The notes beneath the pieces were generated by a model, which saw only the letters and a program-made list of their open reading frames with translations, searched no databases and had not been told where the DNA came from. Positions 1-6,409 of a stretch of 6,710 nucleotides of DNA are shown in pieces; position 1 is the first letter of the stretch, and each line of letters begins with the position of its first letter. This stretch comes from Flavobacteriales bacterium (GTDB lineage: Bacteria > Bacteroidota > Bacteroidia > Flavobacteriales > BACL11). The position numbers were made by a program, and so were the translations under genes. The stretch is taken from assembly GCA_018675825.1 (NCBI GenBank), contig JABGXK010000285.1, positions 1 to 6,710 of the forward strand, written 5' to 3'.

Positions 1-1048
1 TAATCTCGCCAACAATTTCTTCAAGAACATCTTCAAGAGTAACAATTCCAGATGCTCCTCCATACTCATCTACTACTATAGCAATATGATTTTTCTTTGC
101 CTGAAATTCTTTCAACAAATCATTAATCATTTTATTCTCTGGCACAAAAAATGGTGATCTACATAGATCTAGCCAATTAAAATCGTCATCCTTTGACAAA
201 TACGGTATTAGATCTTTTATATAAAGTATACCTAAAATATTATCGAACTGTCCATCATAAACTGGAATTCTTGAATAACCAGATGAAACTATTAATTTTA
301 ATAAATCTGAAAACTTAGTACTTTTATCCACTGACACGACATCAACTCTTGACTTCATAATTTCTTTAACATCAGTATTGCCAAATTCTACAATACTTCT
401 TAAAATCTTTCCCTCTTTCCCCTTATTCTCTTTATCTGTTAAATCCAAAGCTTTAGATATTTCATCTATATTAACATTTAAATCTTTTTTCCTAAGTCGA
501 TTTTCTATTATTGAAGTAAAAGAGATTAGTAGGAAACTAAATGGATATAAAACCTTATTTAAAAAAGTTAATGGCTTAGCCATCCATAAACTAAATTTTA
601 CTGCATTTTGGTTCGCATATACCTTAGGAGTAATTTCTCCAAAAAGAACAAGTAAGCTAGTAATCACAATAACTTGAAAAATGAATTCTAAAAATGAATC
701 TTCAGGAAACTCAATAGATTTTTCGGTTAAATAGGCTGATAAAATGACTATTGCTACATTAATAAAATTATTTGCAATTAATATTGATGCAAGTAATGAA
801 TTAGGAAATTTCAATAATTTTAAAATTAACTTGTTCTTTTTCTTATGATCCTGTAATACTTCCAAATCAGACATTGTAAGTGAGAAATATGAGACTTCAG
901 CACCTGAAATAAATGCTGAAAAAATTAGTAAGATGACTATCAAAAAGAAAATAATAAAAAAGCTGTATATATCAATTGTATCAGAATTAACTACTTCTAA
1001 AAATTGCGGGAAAATATTTAAGATAATGGGAAAAGGATCTTCTTTCAA
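1..1048 (-). CDS. gldE: GldE, gliding motility-associated CNNM/CBS-domain membrane protein (C-terminus cut off)
   Basis: This is an inner-membrane protein of the CNNM/CorC (DUF21 plus CBS pair) family. GldE is associated with gliding motility and type IX secretion in Bacteroidetes; its exact biochemical role is unsettled. 349 codons are visible in an unbroken leftward frame. Residues ~28-48 form a first hydrophobic helix running into FSAFISGAEVSYFSL (~43-57), the typical DUF21 start. The LFGEITPK motif lies at ~135-142. Two CBS domains follow (~220-349), with GYSRIPVYDG in the first and DEYGGASGIVTLEDVLEEIVGE in the second. Family members are usually somewhat over 400 residues, so the CorC_HlyC domain is probably lost off the left edge. 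No upstream in-frame ATG exists before a stop at about 1078. The best start is TTG at 1048-1046, 14 nt after the ssb stop; ATT at 1063 is a weaker option. It is the last visible gene of a mutY-ssb-gldE group. The symbol rests on both sequence and neighbourhood. Confidence 0.9.
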   Translation of the reverse strand, partial: MKEDPFPIILNIFPQFLEVVNSDTIDIYSFFIIFFLIVILLIFSAFISGAEVSYFSLTMSDLEVLQDHKKKNKLILKLLKFPNSLLASILIANNFINVAIVILSAYLTEKSIEFPEDSFLEFIFQVIVITSLLVLFGEITPKVYANQNAVKFSLWMAKPLTFLNKVLYPFSFLLISFTSIIENRLRKKDLNVNIDEISKALDLTDKENKGKEGKILRSIVEFGNTDVKEIMKSRVDVVSVDKSTKFSDLLKLIVSSGYSRIPVYDGQFDNILGILYIKDLIPYLSKDDDFNWLDLCRSPFFVPENKMINDLLKEFQAKKNHIAIVVDEYGGASGIVTLEDVLEEIVGEI

Positions 1049-1062
1049 AGGGTAATTATTAA

Positions 1063-1443
1063 TTAAAAAGGAAGATCATCTTCAGAGCCTTCGAATTGAG
1101 GAGATTCATTAGGCGATTTATTTAACATAGTCATCTTGTCTGCCATTATCTCTGTTTTATATCGAGTATTTTCATCTTTATCTACCCATTTACTAGTTTT
1201 AATTTTACCTTCTATGTAAACACTAGATCCTTTATTTAAGTACTTCTCTGCTACTTCAGCTAACCCTCTCCACAGCACAACATCATGCCACTCTGTTTGA
1301 CTTACTTTATTTCCTTCCTTATTTTTATATGTCTCAGTAGTTGCTATAGAAAGATTTGCTACGGCTATACCACTATCTAAGTATCGAACATCGGGATCTT
1401 TACCTAAATTTCCAATAAGAATAACTTTGTTAATTCCTGACAT
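1063..1443 (-). CDS. ssb: Single-stranded DNA-binding protein SSB
   Basis: SSB coats single-stranded DNA in replication, repair and recombination and recruits partner enzymes through its acidic tail. The 126-residue protein opens with an OB fold (INKVILIGNLGKDPDVRYL, residues 4-22). It then has the WHDVVLWRGLAEVAEKYLNKGSSVYIEGK block (52-80), including aromatic residues equivalent to the DNA-stacking Trp54 and Trp88 of E. coli SSB (here W52 and W86). The OB fold ends near residue 107. A very short linker of about 14 residues leads to the tail EDDLPF, matching the canonical DDIPF partner-binding tip. It is shorter than the 178-residue E. coli protein mainly because of this linker, as is common in Bacteroidetes. 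The gene lies 38 nt after mutY and 14 nt before gldE on the same strand. A TAnnTTTG element in the mutY-ssb gap suggests it also has its own promoter. Confidence 0.97.
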   Translation of the reverse strand: MSGINKVILIGNLGKDPDVRYLDSGIAVANLSIATTETYKNKEGNKVSQTEWHDVVLWRGLAEVAEKYLNKGSSVYIEGKIKTSKWVDKDENTRYKTEIMADKMTMLNKSPNESPQFEGSEDDLPF

Positions 1444-1465
1444 TAAATTTTATAGATTACTTTAA

Positions 1466-1473
1466 CAAATGTA
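1466..1473 (-). promoter_or_regulatory. Candidate -7 promoter element upstream of ssb
   Basis: On the minus strand these bases read TACATTTG, a full match to the Bacteroidetes -7 consensus TAnnTTTG. The element ends 22 nt before the ssb ATG and lies in the mutY-ssb gap, so it could give ssb and gldE transcription independent of mutY. No TTG-type -33 element is seen at the expected spacing (about 19 nt); the nearest TTTG is only 11 nt upstream. In an AT-rich genome such matches also occur by chance. Confidence 0.4.
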
Positions 1474-1481
1474 GAAAAAAA

Positions 1482-2525
1482 CTAACAAATATTATTATCA
1501 GCTAAATAAATATCAATTAATCTAGATACTGGATATTCATTAAGCTTAGAAAACTTTATAGGTTTATAACCTTCAAGATTTAATAAATCAGATTTTAAAT
1601 GCCAAAACTTAACATGTAATTTCTGATGAGATAATTTATGAATAATACATGTAGAAACATGATGAATTACAAAATTAATATTTGTAAAAAAATCACTCCA
1701 TTCCTTACTTAAAACAACATCTTTATTATCAAGCATTTTGGAATGCTCAATAAAAGGAAATGTATATAAGCCTGACCAGATTCCCTTTTGCTTTTTTATT
1801 ATATAAACAATATCTTTATGAGAAATAATTAAAAAATTAATATATCTATTAGTCACTTTAATTTTTTTAAGTTTCCTAGGTAACTCATTAACAACTGATC
1901 TGTTAAAAGCGTAACATGTTTCATTAAATATACAATCTATACATTTTGGTTTTTTTGGTTTACATACAAGCGCTCCAAACTCCATTATCGCTTGATTATA
2001 AATATCAGAATCTTTAATAGGTAATTTCTTTTCAGCCAAAATCAAAAGATCTTTCTTACCTATTGTTGAGTCGTAATAAGAATAAACACCATAAATCCTA
2101 GATAAAACTCTAATTACATTCCCATCTAAAACAGCATATCTTAATTTAAAAGCAAAGGAAGAAATAGCAGAAGCTGTGTATAAACCAACTCCTTTAAGCA
2201 TTAAAATTTCATCATGAGACGTAGGAAAAATACCTGCATACTTTTTACAAATTAATTTAGCTGTATAATGCAAGTTTCTAGCACGAGAATAATAACCAAG
2301 ACCTTGCCAAAGTTTAAGTACTGAATCTTCACTAGCATTTGCTAGATCAAAAATTGTTGGATAATGAGTAATAAAATTATTATAATATGGCAAACCTTGA
2401 GCAACACGAGTTTGATGTAAAATAATTTCAGATAGCCAGATCTTATATGGATCTCTAGTTCTTCTCCATGGAAGATCTCTTTTATTATTATTATACCATT
2501 TAACTAAATTTAATGAAAAATTCAT
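1482..2525 (-). CDS. mutY: A/G-specific adenine DNA glycosylase MutY
   Basis: MutY removes adenine mispaired with 8-oxoguanine and so prevents G:C to T:A mutations. The 347-residue protein has the complete layout. The catalytic-glutamate segment is WLSEIILHQTRVAQG (E33). The helix-hairpin-helix region is LKGVGLYTASA (110-120). The second catalytic acid is in VLDGNVIRVLSRIYG (D134). The [4Fe-4S] ligands have the standard C-x6-C-x2-C-x5-C spacing (C188, C195, C198, C204). The C-terminal NUDIX-like 8-oxoG recognition domain (~226-340) includes a loop HKLSHQKLHVKF (296-307) equivalent to the FSH loop. Length is normal. One oddity is H37 in the usual LQQT motif (here LHQT). It is the first gene of the leftward mutY-ssb-gldE group and diverges from HU across 93 bp. 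A weak -7-like element (TAATATTG, minus strand 2546-2539) sits just upstream. Confidence 0.97.
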   Translation of the reverse strand: MNFSLNLVKWYNNNKRDLPWRRTRDPYKIWLSEIILHQTRVAQGLPYYNNFITHYPTIFDLANASEDSVLKLWQGLGYYSRARNLHYTAKLICKKYAGIFPTSHDEILMLKGVGLYTASAISSFAFKLRYAVLDGNVIRVLSRIYGVYSYYDSTIGKKDLLILAEKKLPIKDSDIYNQAIMEFGALVCKPKKPKCIDCIFNETCYAFNRSVVNELPRKLKKIKVTNRYINFLIISHKDIVYIIKKQKGIWSGLYTFPFIEHSKMLDNKDVVLSKEWSDFFTNINFVIHHVSTCIIHKLSHQKLHVKFWHLKSDLLNLEGYKPIKFSKLNEYPVSRLIDIYLADNNIC

Positions 2526-2585
2526 AAAAACAAAAATGCAATATTATTAAATAAAATTCCACAACATAGATAGATAAAATTTTGA

Positions 2586-2593
2586 TATATTTG
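2586..2593 (+). promoter_or_regulatory. Candidate -7 promoter element of the HU gene
   Basis: These bases read TATATTTG, a full match to the Bacteroidetes TAnnTTTG -7 element. The element ends 25 nt before the HU ATG, predicting a short A-rich leader of roughly 20 nt. The leader has no convincing Shine-Dalgarno sequence, as expected in this phylum. I see no TTG-type -33 element at normal spacing. It lies in the only intergenic space (2526-2618) that can drive the HU-small protein-rng group. Confidence 0.5.
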
Positions 2594-2618
2594 CAAACTA
2601 AAATCAGGAAATATAATC

Positions 2619-2903
2619 ATGACAAAAGCAGAAATTGTAAGTAAAATATCACTAAAAACTGGAGTAGAAAAGATAACTACTCTTGCAATAGTAGAGTCAT
2701 TTATGAATGAAGTCATGAATACTGTATCAGAAAATGAATCAGTTTTTTTAAGAGGATTTGGAACATTTAAAGTTAAGAAAAGAGCTCAAAAAACTGGACG
2801 TAATATTAAAAAAAATACAACTATAATAATTCCAGAACACCATATTCCCTCATTCAAACCTGCAAAAATTTTTATGCAGGATGTAAAAAATAAAATAAAA
2901 TAA
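2619..2903 (+). CDS. hup: HU family DNA-binding protein
   Basis: HU is a small nucleoid protein that binds and bends DNA as a dimer, with little sequence specificity. The 94-residue product matches a complete HU. Its N-terminal helical dimerisation part is MTKAEIVSKISLKTGVEK...IVESFMNEVMNTVSENE (1-40). The core signature FLRGFGTFKVKKRAQKTGRN lies at about 44-63. The DNA-embracing arm IKKNTTIIIPEHHIPSFKPAK (64-84) carries the conserved Pro that intercalates in HU/IHF proteins. The arm sequence is of the Bacteroidetes type. It is the first gene of a rightward group; 29 nt separate it from the small basic ORF at 2933, which is followed by rng. The start is unambiguous, being the family's usual MTKAEIV. 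HU is clear; a specialised paralogue role cannot be excluded. Confidence 0.97.
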   Translation: MTKAEIVSKISLKTGVEKITTLAIVESFMNEVMNTVSENESVFLRGFGTFKVKKRAQKTGRNIKKNTTIIIPEHHIPSFKPAKIFMQDVKNKIK

Positions 2904-2932
2904 ACTTTTTATAAAGTAAAGAAATATTTAAG

Positions 2933-3022
2933 ATGTCAGGAGCTAAGAAAAAGAAAAGATTAAAAATTGCTACACATAAGCGTAAAAAACGCTCAAGAAA
3001 AAACAGGCATAAAAACAAATAA
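2933..3022 (+). CDS. 29-residue Lys/Arg-rich protein, probable small ribosomal or RNA-binding protein (COX24/AURKAIP1, bS22-like)
   Basis: This is a very short complete ORF, ATG to TAA, beginning MSGAKKKKRLKIATHKRKKR and ending RHKNK. About two thirds of its residues are Lys, Arg or His, with no acidic residue. From memory, a closely similar ~30-residue protein with an ATHKRKKR core occurs between HU and rng in other Bacteroidetes; I could not search to confirm this. The core can be aligned by eye with the tail of mitochondrial mS38 (AURKAIP1/COX24 domain) and the 33-residue actinobacterial ribosomal protein often called bS22 (pattern [MI]-x3-K-x-[RK]-K-x2-R-K-x-R). It sits 29 nt after HU and 39 nt before rng on the same strand, so co-expression is likely. 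Such composition fits binding to rRNA. That it is a gene is fairly sure; the ribosomal role is inference. Confidence 0.8.
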   Translation: MSGAKKKKRLKIATHKRKKRSRKNRHKNK

Positions 3023-3061
3023 CTTGTTATTATAATCTGTTTTTAATCAGAAAAAAAAACC

Positions 3062-4594
3062 ATGAAATTCGACCTAATAATCGATTCAAGGTCTTCTGAA
3101 GTAGTAATTGCGCTGTTATGTGATGGTCAATTAATAGAACTTCACAAACAAAAACACGACAATAACTTTTCAGTAGGCGATATATATTTAGGAAAAGTAA
3201 AGAAAGTTGTTCCTGGATTAAATGCCGCATTTGTAAATGTGGGATATGAAAAAGACGGTTTTCTTCATTACCTTGATTTAGGAATGCAGGTTAATTCTCT
3301 TAAGAAATTTACAGAAAAATCTATAAATAACAAACTCAATACTGCTTCATTAAAAAATTTTAAATCAGAAAAAACCATTGAAAAAGATGGTAAAATAGCT
3401 GAAACTTTAAAATCTGGAGATCATTTATTACTCCAAATCTCCAAAGAACCTATATCTACAAAAGGACCAAGACTAACTACTGAGTTATCACTAGCCGGTA
3501 GATATATGGTACTCACTCCTTTTTCTGACAAAGTATCAGTATCTCAAAAAATTGAGAAACAAGAAGAAAAAACTAGACTTAAAAAACTAATAAGAAGTAT
3601 TAAGCCACATGGATTTGGAGTTATAATAAGAACTGTTGCAACTGGTAAAAAAGTTGCGGAATTAGATCAAGATTTAAAAAATCTATATAAAAAATGGCAA
3701 GTTATAAGCAAAAAACTTAAAGATACAAAAGCTCCTCTTAAAATACTCGGAGAACTGAATAGATCTTCTACAATTCTTAGAGATTTATTAGATGCAAAGT
3801 TTAATAATATTGTTGTAAATAACAAAGAGATTGCTCAAGAACTAAAAGATTATCTAGCTAGAATATCACCAGAACAAGAAAAAATTGTTAAATTACATAA
3901 TGGTGAAATCCCTATCTTCCAAAAATATAATATAACTAAACAAATTAAAGGAGCATTTGGTAAAAATGTAACTATTAAGAACGGAACATATTTAGTTATA
4001 GAACATACAGAAGCACTGCATGTAATTGATGTTAATAGTGGTAAGAAAGTTGATGCAAAGAAAAACCAAGAAGAAAATGCATTAGAAGTTAATATTGAAG
4101 CTGCTAAAGAGATAGCTCGTCAACTTAGACTAAGAGACATGGGAGGTATAATTGTAGTAGACTTTATAGACCTTAAATTTGAAAAAAATAGAAAATTATT
4201 ATTTGATTGCCTAAAGAAAGCAATGAGTGATGACAAAGCTAAGCACAATATCCTACCCCCAACTAAATTTGGATTGATACAAATTACTAGACAAAGGGTT
4301 AGACCTGCTTTAACAATAGACACTTTAGAAAAATGTCCAATGTGTGATGGAGGTGGAAAAATTGATTCTAGCTTATTACTAATTGATCAAATTGAAAGTA
4401 AAATTGCAAACCTTACAGTAATAAAATCAAAAAAAATTCAGATTGCTACACATCCATTTGTTGCTAGCTATATAAATAAAGGATGGTTCTTTTCGTCTAT
4501 TCGTCATGGATGGGAGAAAAAATTTAACAAGACTATTAAAGTTGTAGGTGATGATAGATTACATCTTCTTCAGTATAGTATAGTTAAGAAATAA
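3062..4594 (+). CDS. rng: Ribonuclease E/G family endoribonuclease (RNase G)
   Basis: This endoribonuclease cuts single-stranded AU-rich RNA in mRNA turnover and rRNA maturation. The 510-residue protein matches the catalytic half of RNase E. An S1 RNA-binding domain (VGDIYLGKVKKVVPGLNAAFVNVG, 38-61) is split by a Lys-rich insertion (~80-117). The LTTELSLAGRYMVL block lies at 138-151. The 5'-phosphate sensor GFGVIIRT (184-191) has R190/T191 matching R169/T170 of E. coli RNase E. The two Mg-binding aspartates are D323 (HVIDVNSGK) and D367 (VVDFIDL), matching D303 and D346. The zinc-link CPMC is at C425/C428. A C-terminal segment follows, without the long RNase E scaffold, which supports RNase G. 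The start MKFDLIIDS fits the family's N-terminus. It is the third gene after HU and the small basic protein, and it is convergent with the MFS gene, 23 nt away. Confidence 0.95.
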   Translation: MKFDLIIDSRSSEVVIALLCDGQLIELHKQKHDNNFSVGDIYLGKVKKVVPGLNAAFVNVGYEKDGFLHYLDLGMQVNSLKKFTEKSINNKLNTASLKNFKSEKTIEKDGKIAETLKSGDHLLLQISKEPISTKGPRLTTELSLAGRYMVLTPFSDKVSVSQKIEKQEEKTRLKKLIRSIKPHGFGVIIRTVATGKKVAELDQDLKNLYKKWQVISKKLKDTKAPLKILGELNRSSTILRDLLDAKFNNIVVNNKEIAQELKDYLARISPEQEKIVKLHNGEIPIFQKYNITKQIKGAFGKNVTIKNGTYLVIEHTEALHVIDVNSGKKVDAKKNQEENALEVNIEAAKEIARQLRLRDMGGIIVVDFIDLKFEKNRKLLFDCLKKAMSDDKAKHNILPPTKFGLIQITRQRVRPALTIDTLEKCPMCDGGGKIDSSLLLIDQIESKIANLTVIKSKKIQIATHPFVASYINKGWFFSSIRHGWEKKFNKTIKVVGDDRLHLLQYSIVKK

Positions 4595-4617
4595 ATTCTA
4601 ATTATTTATCTTAAAAT

Positions 4618-5880
4618 TTACTTTTTTTCTTTAAAAAAAAGAACTAATAAGATAAAACTTGATATAATCATAAGAAAAACCCCTATTAAATATCCCCACC
4701 TAATATTATCATCTAAATTAAAGAAAGGAAGAGAAAGTAAAGCAATTAGAGAGATTCTAACAATAATATTTAAAGAACTAAATACAGAGGTTGCTCTACC
4801 AATTAAATTATTTGGAATATGATTAAACAAGTATGTTGTTCTTAATATCCTTACTCCTGCATTAGTAATACCTAATAGAAGACTTCCAATAAAAAACACC
4901 CATAAATATTTTAAAAATGTCATTGCAAAAAAAGCAAGAGAAACTAAAAACATTAATACAACAACACTAACGTAGGTGTTATAACTTTTTAAAAATCTTA
5001 AAACAAGTAAACCTGAGAATATTGCTCCAATTGAATAATATATTTCTGCAGAAGCATAAACATTTCCAGAGGCTAACAAGAAATCATGAACATAAGAAGG
5101 AAGAATAACATGCAATTCAACTAAAGTAAAAGCAAACAACATATAGGAAACTAAACCAAAAATAAAAATTCTCGGGTTTTCTATTAAATAATTAAAACCT
5201 AACTTTAATCTCATAAAAAGAGAACCCATATGTACTTTTTCATTATTAATAGGTGTGTATTTAATAAATGAAAAAATACCAATAACAGCTAAATAAGTAC
5301 AAGCATCTAAAAGAAAAATATCATAAATCTGCCACTTTTCAATATTAAAAGGCAAAACAAAGTTAAATCCAGCTACTTCCAAATTATAATTTGTTGTTCC
5401 TGTTAATAAAATAGCAGCAAATGCACCAGCTAATACACTTGTAGTTTGTCCTTGAACCTCAATATAAGAATTGAGTTTTCCATAATTATTTTGCTCAGTA
5501 ATTTCCTGACCAAATGCATAAAGATTTGGATAATGTATATTATAATTAAAAATAGTAATCGCAAATACAGAAACAACTAAAAATTCAGATAAATAAGAAT
5601 GATAAGAACCGTAAACAGCTACAGATCCAATAAAAAGACCACACACGATATTTGTGAAAATAAAAATTTTCTTTCTTGAATATCTATCAATTATAGTACC
5701 TGCATAAATCCCCCAAAACAAAGTAGCTATAGTAATCACAAGATATGATAAAGCAAAAAATTCAGCATTATCAACTATCTCAATAAAATACCACGGTATA
5801 GCAATCATACTAATACCTTGGGCTAAGCCAGATATAATATTTGATAAGAAAAGAAGATAAATAGCCTGCTTATTTTTCAT
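4618..5880 (-). CDS. MFS transporter, probable efflux permease with 12 transmembrane helices
   Basis: This is an inner-membrane secondary transporter of the major facilitator superfamily, closest by eye to the MFS_3/Mef-like exporters; its substrate cannot be predicted. With the start at 5880 it is 420 residues. It begins MKNKQAIYLLFLSNIISGLAQG (helix 1) and carries motif A between helices 2 and 3 as GTIIDRYSRKK (~61-71). About 12 hydrophobic helices follow, ending with VFLMIISSFILLVLFFKEKK. A soluble loop including FNIEKWQIYDIF separates helices 5 and 6, as I recall from related Bacteroidetes proteins. The frame is open up to an upstream ATG at 5928, which would add 16 residues and overlap the recX start codon. 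The 5880 start is preferred because it fits MFS N-termini and leaves a divergent spacer. It converges on rng and seems to be transcribed alone. Confidence 0.88.
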   Translation of the reverse strand: MKNKQAIYLLFLSNIISGLAQGISMIAIPWYFIEIVDNAEFFALSYLVITIATLFWGIYAGTIIDRYSRKKIFIFTNIVCGLFIGSVAVYGSYHSYLSEFLVVSVFAITIFNYNIHYPNLYAFGQEITEQNNYGKLNSYIEVQGQTTSVLAGAFAAILLTGTTNYNLEVAGFNFVLPFNIEKWQIYDIFLLDACTYLAVIGIFSFIKYTPINNEKVHMGSLFMRLKLGFNYLIENPRIFIFGLVSYMLFAFTLVELHVILPSYVHDFLLASGNVYASAEIYYSIGAIFSGLLVLRFLKSYNTYVSVVVLMFLVSLAFFAMTFLKYLWVFFIGSLLLGITNAGVRILRTTYLFNHIPNNLIGRATSVFSSLNIIVRISLIALLSLPFFNLDDNIRWGYLIGVFLMIISSFILLVLFFKEKK

Positions 5881-5926
5881 TAATACAAAAGTAAAATTAT
5901 TAAGGAGAATATGTAACTTTGATCGC
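5881..5926. promoter_or_regulatory. Short divergent promoter region between the MFS gene and recX
   Basis: If the MFS gene starts at 5880, these 46 bp must hold both promoters. On the plus strand TAACTTTG (5914-5921) fully matches the -7 consensus TAnnTTTG and ends only 5 nt before the recX ATG, predicting a leaderless or nearly leaderless transcript. On the minus strand TACTTTTTG (one base longer than consensus) ends five bases before the MFS ATG. No clear -33 elements are visible. The whole region would be coding if the MFS gene instead begins at 5928. Confidence 0.4.
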
Positions 5927-6409
5927 ATGCAGAATTCAAACTACATAACAACTGAAATTGCAATTACAAAACTAGAAAAATACTGTTCATTATCAGAAAA
6001 ATGTAAATTTGATATTATTAAAAAACTAAATAATTGGAAAGTTTATAAAGATCAAAATCAAATAATTAATCACTTAATAGAAAACAACTATATTAATGAA
6101 GCAAGATACACATCATTATATTGCACTGGAAAATTTAATATTAAAAATTGGGGTAAGATAAAAATTACTCATCATCTTAAGATAAAAGGTATTTCAAATA
6201 AACTTATTAGCTCATCACTTGATAGCATTTCAGAGAAAGCATATATTAATTCAATAAATAAATTAATTTTAAAAAAATCTAAATTAATAAATGAAAAAAA
6301 TATCTATAAAAAAAATACTAAAATTGCAAGATATCTTTATCAAAAAGGGTATGAAACAGGATTAGTTTGGGAGCTAATTAATATTAAATCAAAAAAAAAT
6401 AATGATTAA
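5927..6409 (+). CDS. recX: Regulatory protein RecX
   Basis: RecX binds RecA filaments and modulates, usually inhibits, recombinase activity. The 160-residue protein fits the size and pattern of Bacteroidetes RecX. The first three-helix repeat is AITKLEKYCSLSEKCKFDIIKKLNNWKV (~12-39). A middle repeat follows with IINHLIENNYINEARYTSLYCTGKFNIKNWGKIKITHHLKIKGISNKLI (~46-94), where NEARY, KF-x4-WG-x-KI and KGIS are the family's most recognisable marks. A Lys-rich final repeat ends YLYQKGYETGLVWELI. No earlier in-frame start is available, so ATG 5927 is used; its CATG overlaps the possible upstream MFS start on the other strand. recA is not in the window. The last codons overlap prfB by 8 nt, implying co-transcription and probable translational coupling. 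The protein is very rich in Ile, Asn and Lys, reflecting the AT bias. Confidence 0.9.
   Translation: MQNSNYITTEIAITKLEKYCSLSEKCKFDIIKKLNNWKVYKDQNQIINHLIENNYINEARYTSLYCTGKFNIKNWGKIKITHHLKIKGISNKLISSSLDSISEKAYINSINKLILKKSKLINEKNIYKKNTKIARYLYQKGYETGLVWELINIKSKKNND

Noticed and set aside
378..677. 99-residue plus-strand ORF antisense to gldE
   Set aside because: It lies wholly within the clear gldE frame on the other strand, has no recognisable domain, and reads as a shadow of AT-rich membrane-protein codons.
2522..2716. Minus-strand hydrophobic ORF across the mutY-HU spacer
   Set aside because: It overlaps the start of the certain HU gene and its promoter; hydrophobicity is expected from the reverse of Asn/Lys-rich codons.
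3036..3051. Small hairpin TCTG...CAGA before rng
   Set aside because: A four-base-pair stem with an eight-base loop followed by A rather than T residues is not a terminator and is expected by chance.
3030..3230. Minus-strand 66-residue ORF over the start of rng
   Set aside because: It is antisense to the conserved S1 domain of rng and has no family resemblance.
4120..4323. Minus-strand 67-residue ORF inside rng
   Set aside because: It is antisense to the catalytic-aspartate and zinc-link region of rng, so it is a shadow frame.
4621..4641. AT-only inverted repeat near the convergent ends of rng and the MFS gene
   Set aside because: CTTTTTTT pairs with AAAAAAAG, but the stem has one G:C pair, lies in MFS coding sequence (FFKEKK) and is not followed by a T-run on the plus strand. 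It is most likely a by-product of poly-Lys and Phe codons.
5902..5916. AAGGAG followed by ATG-TAA, a start-stop minimal ORF before recX
   Set aside because: Shine-Dalgarno sites are generally not used in this phylum, and the candidate recX promoter begins at 5914, so this stretch may not even be transcribed. A second AAGGAG at 6411-6416 lies inside prfB codons without a start after it.
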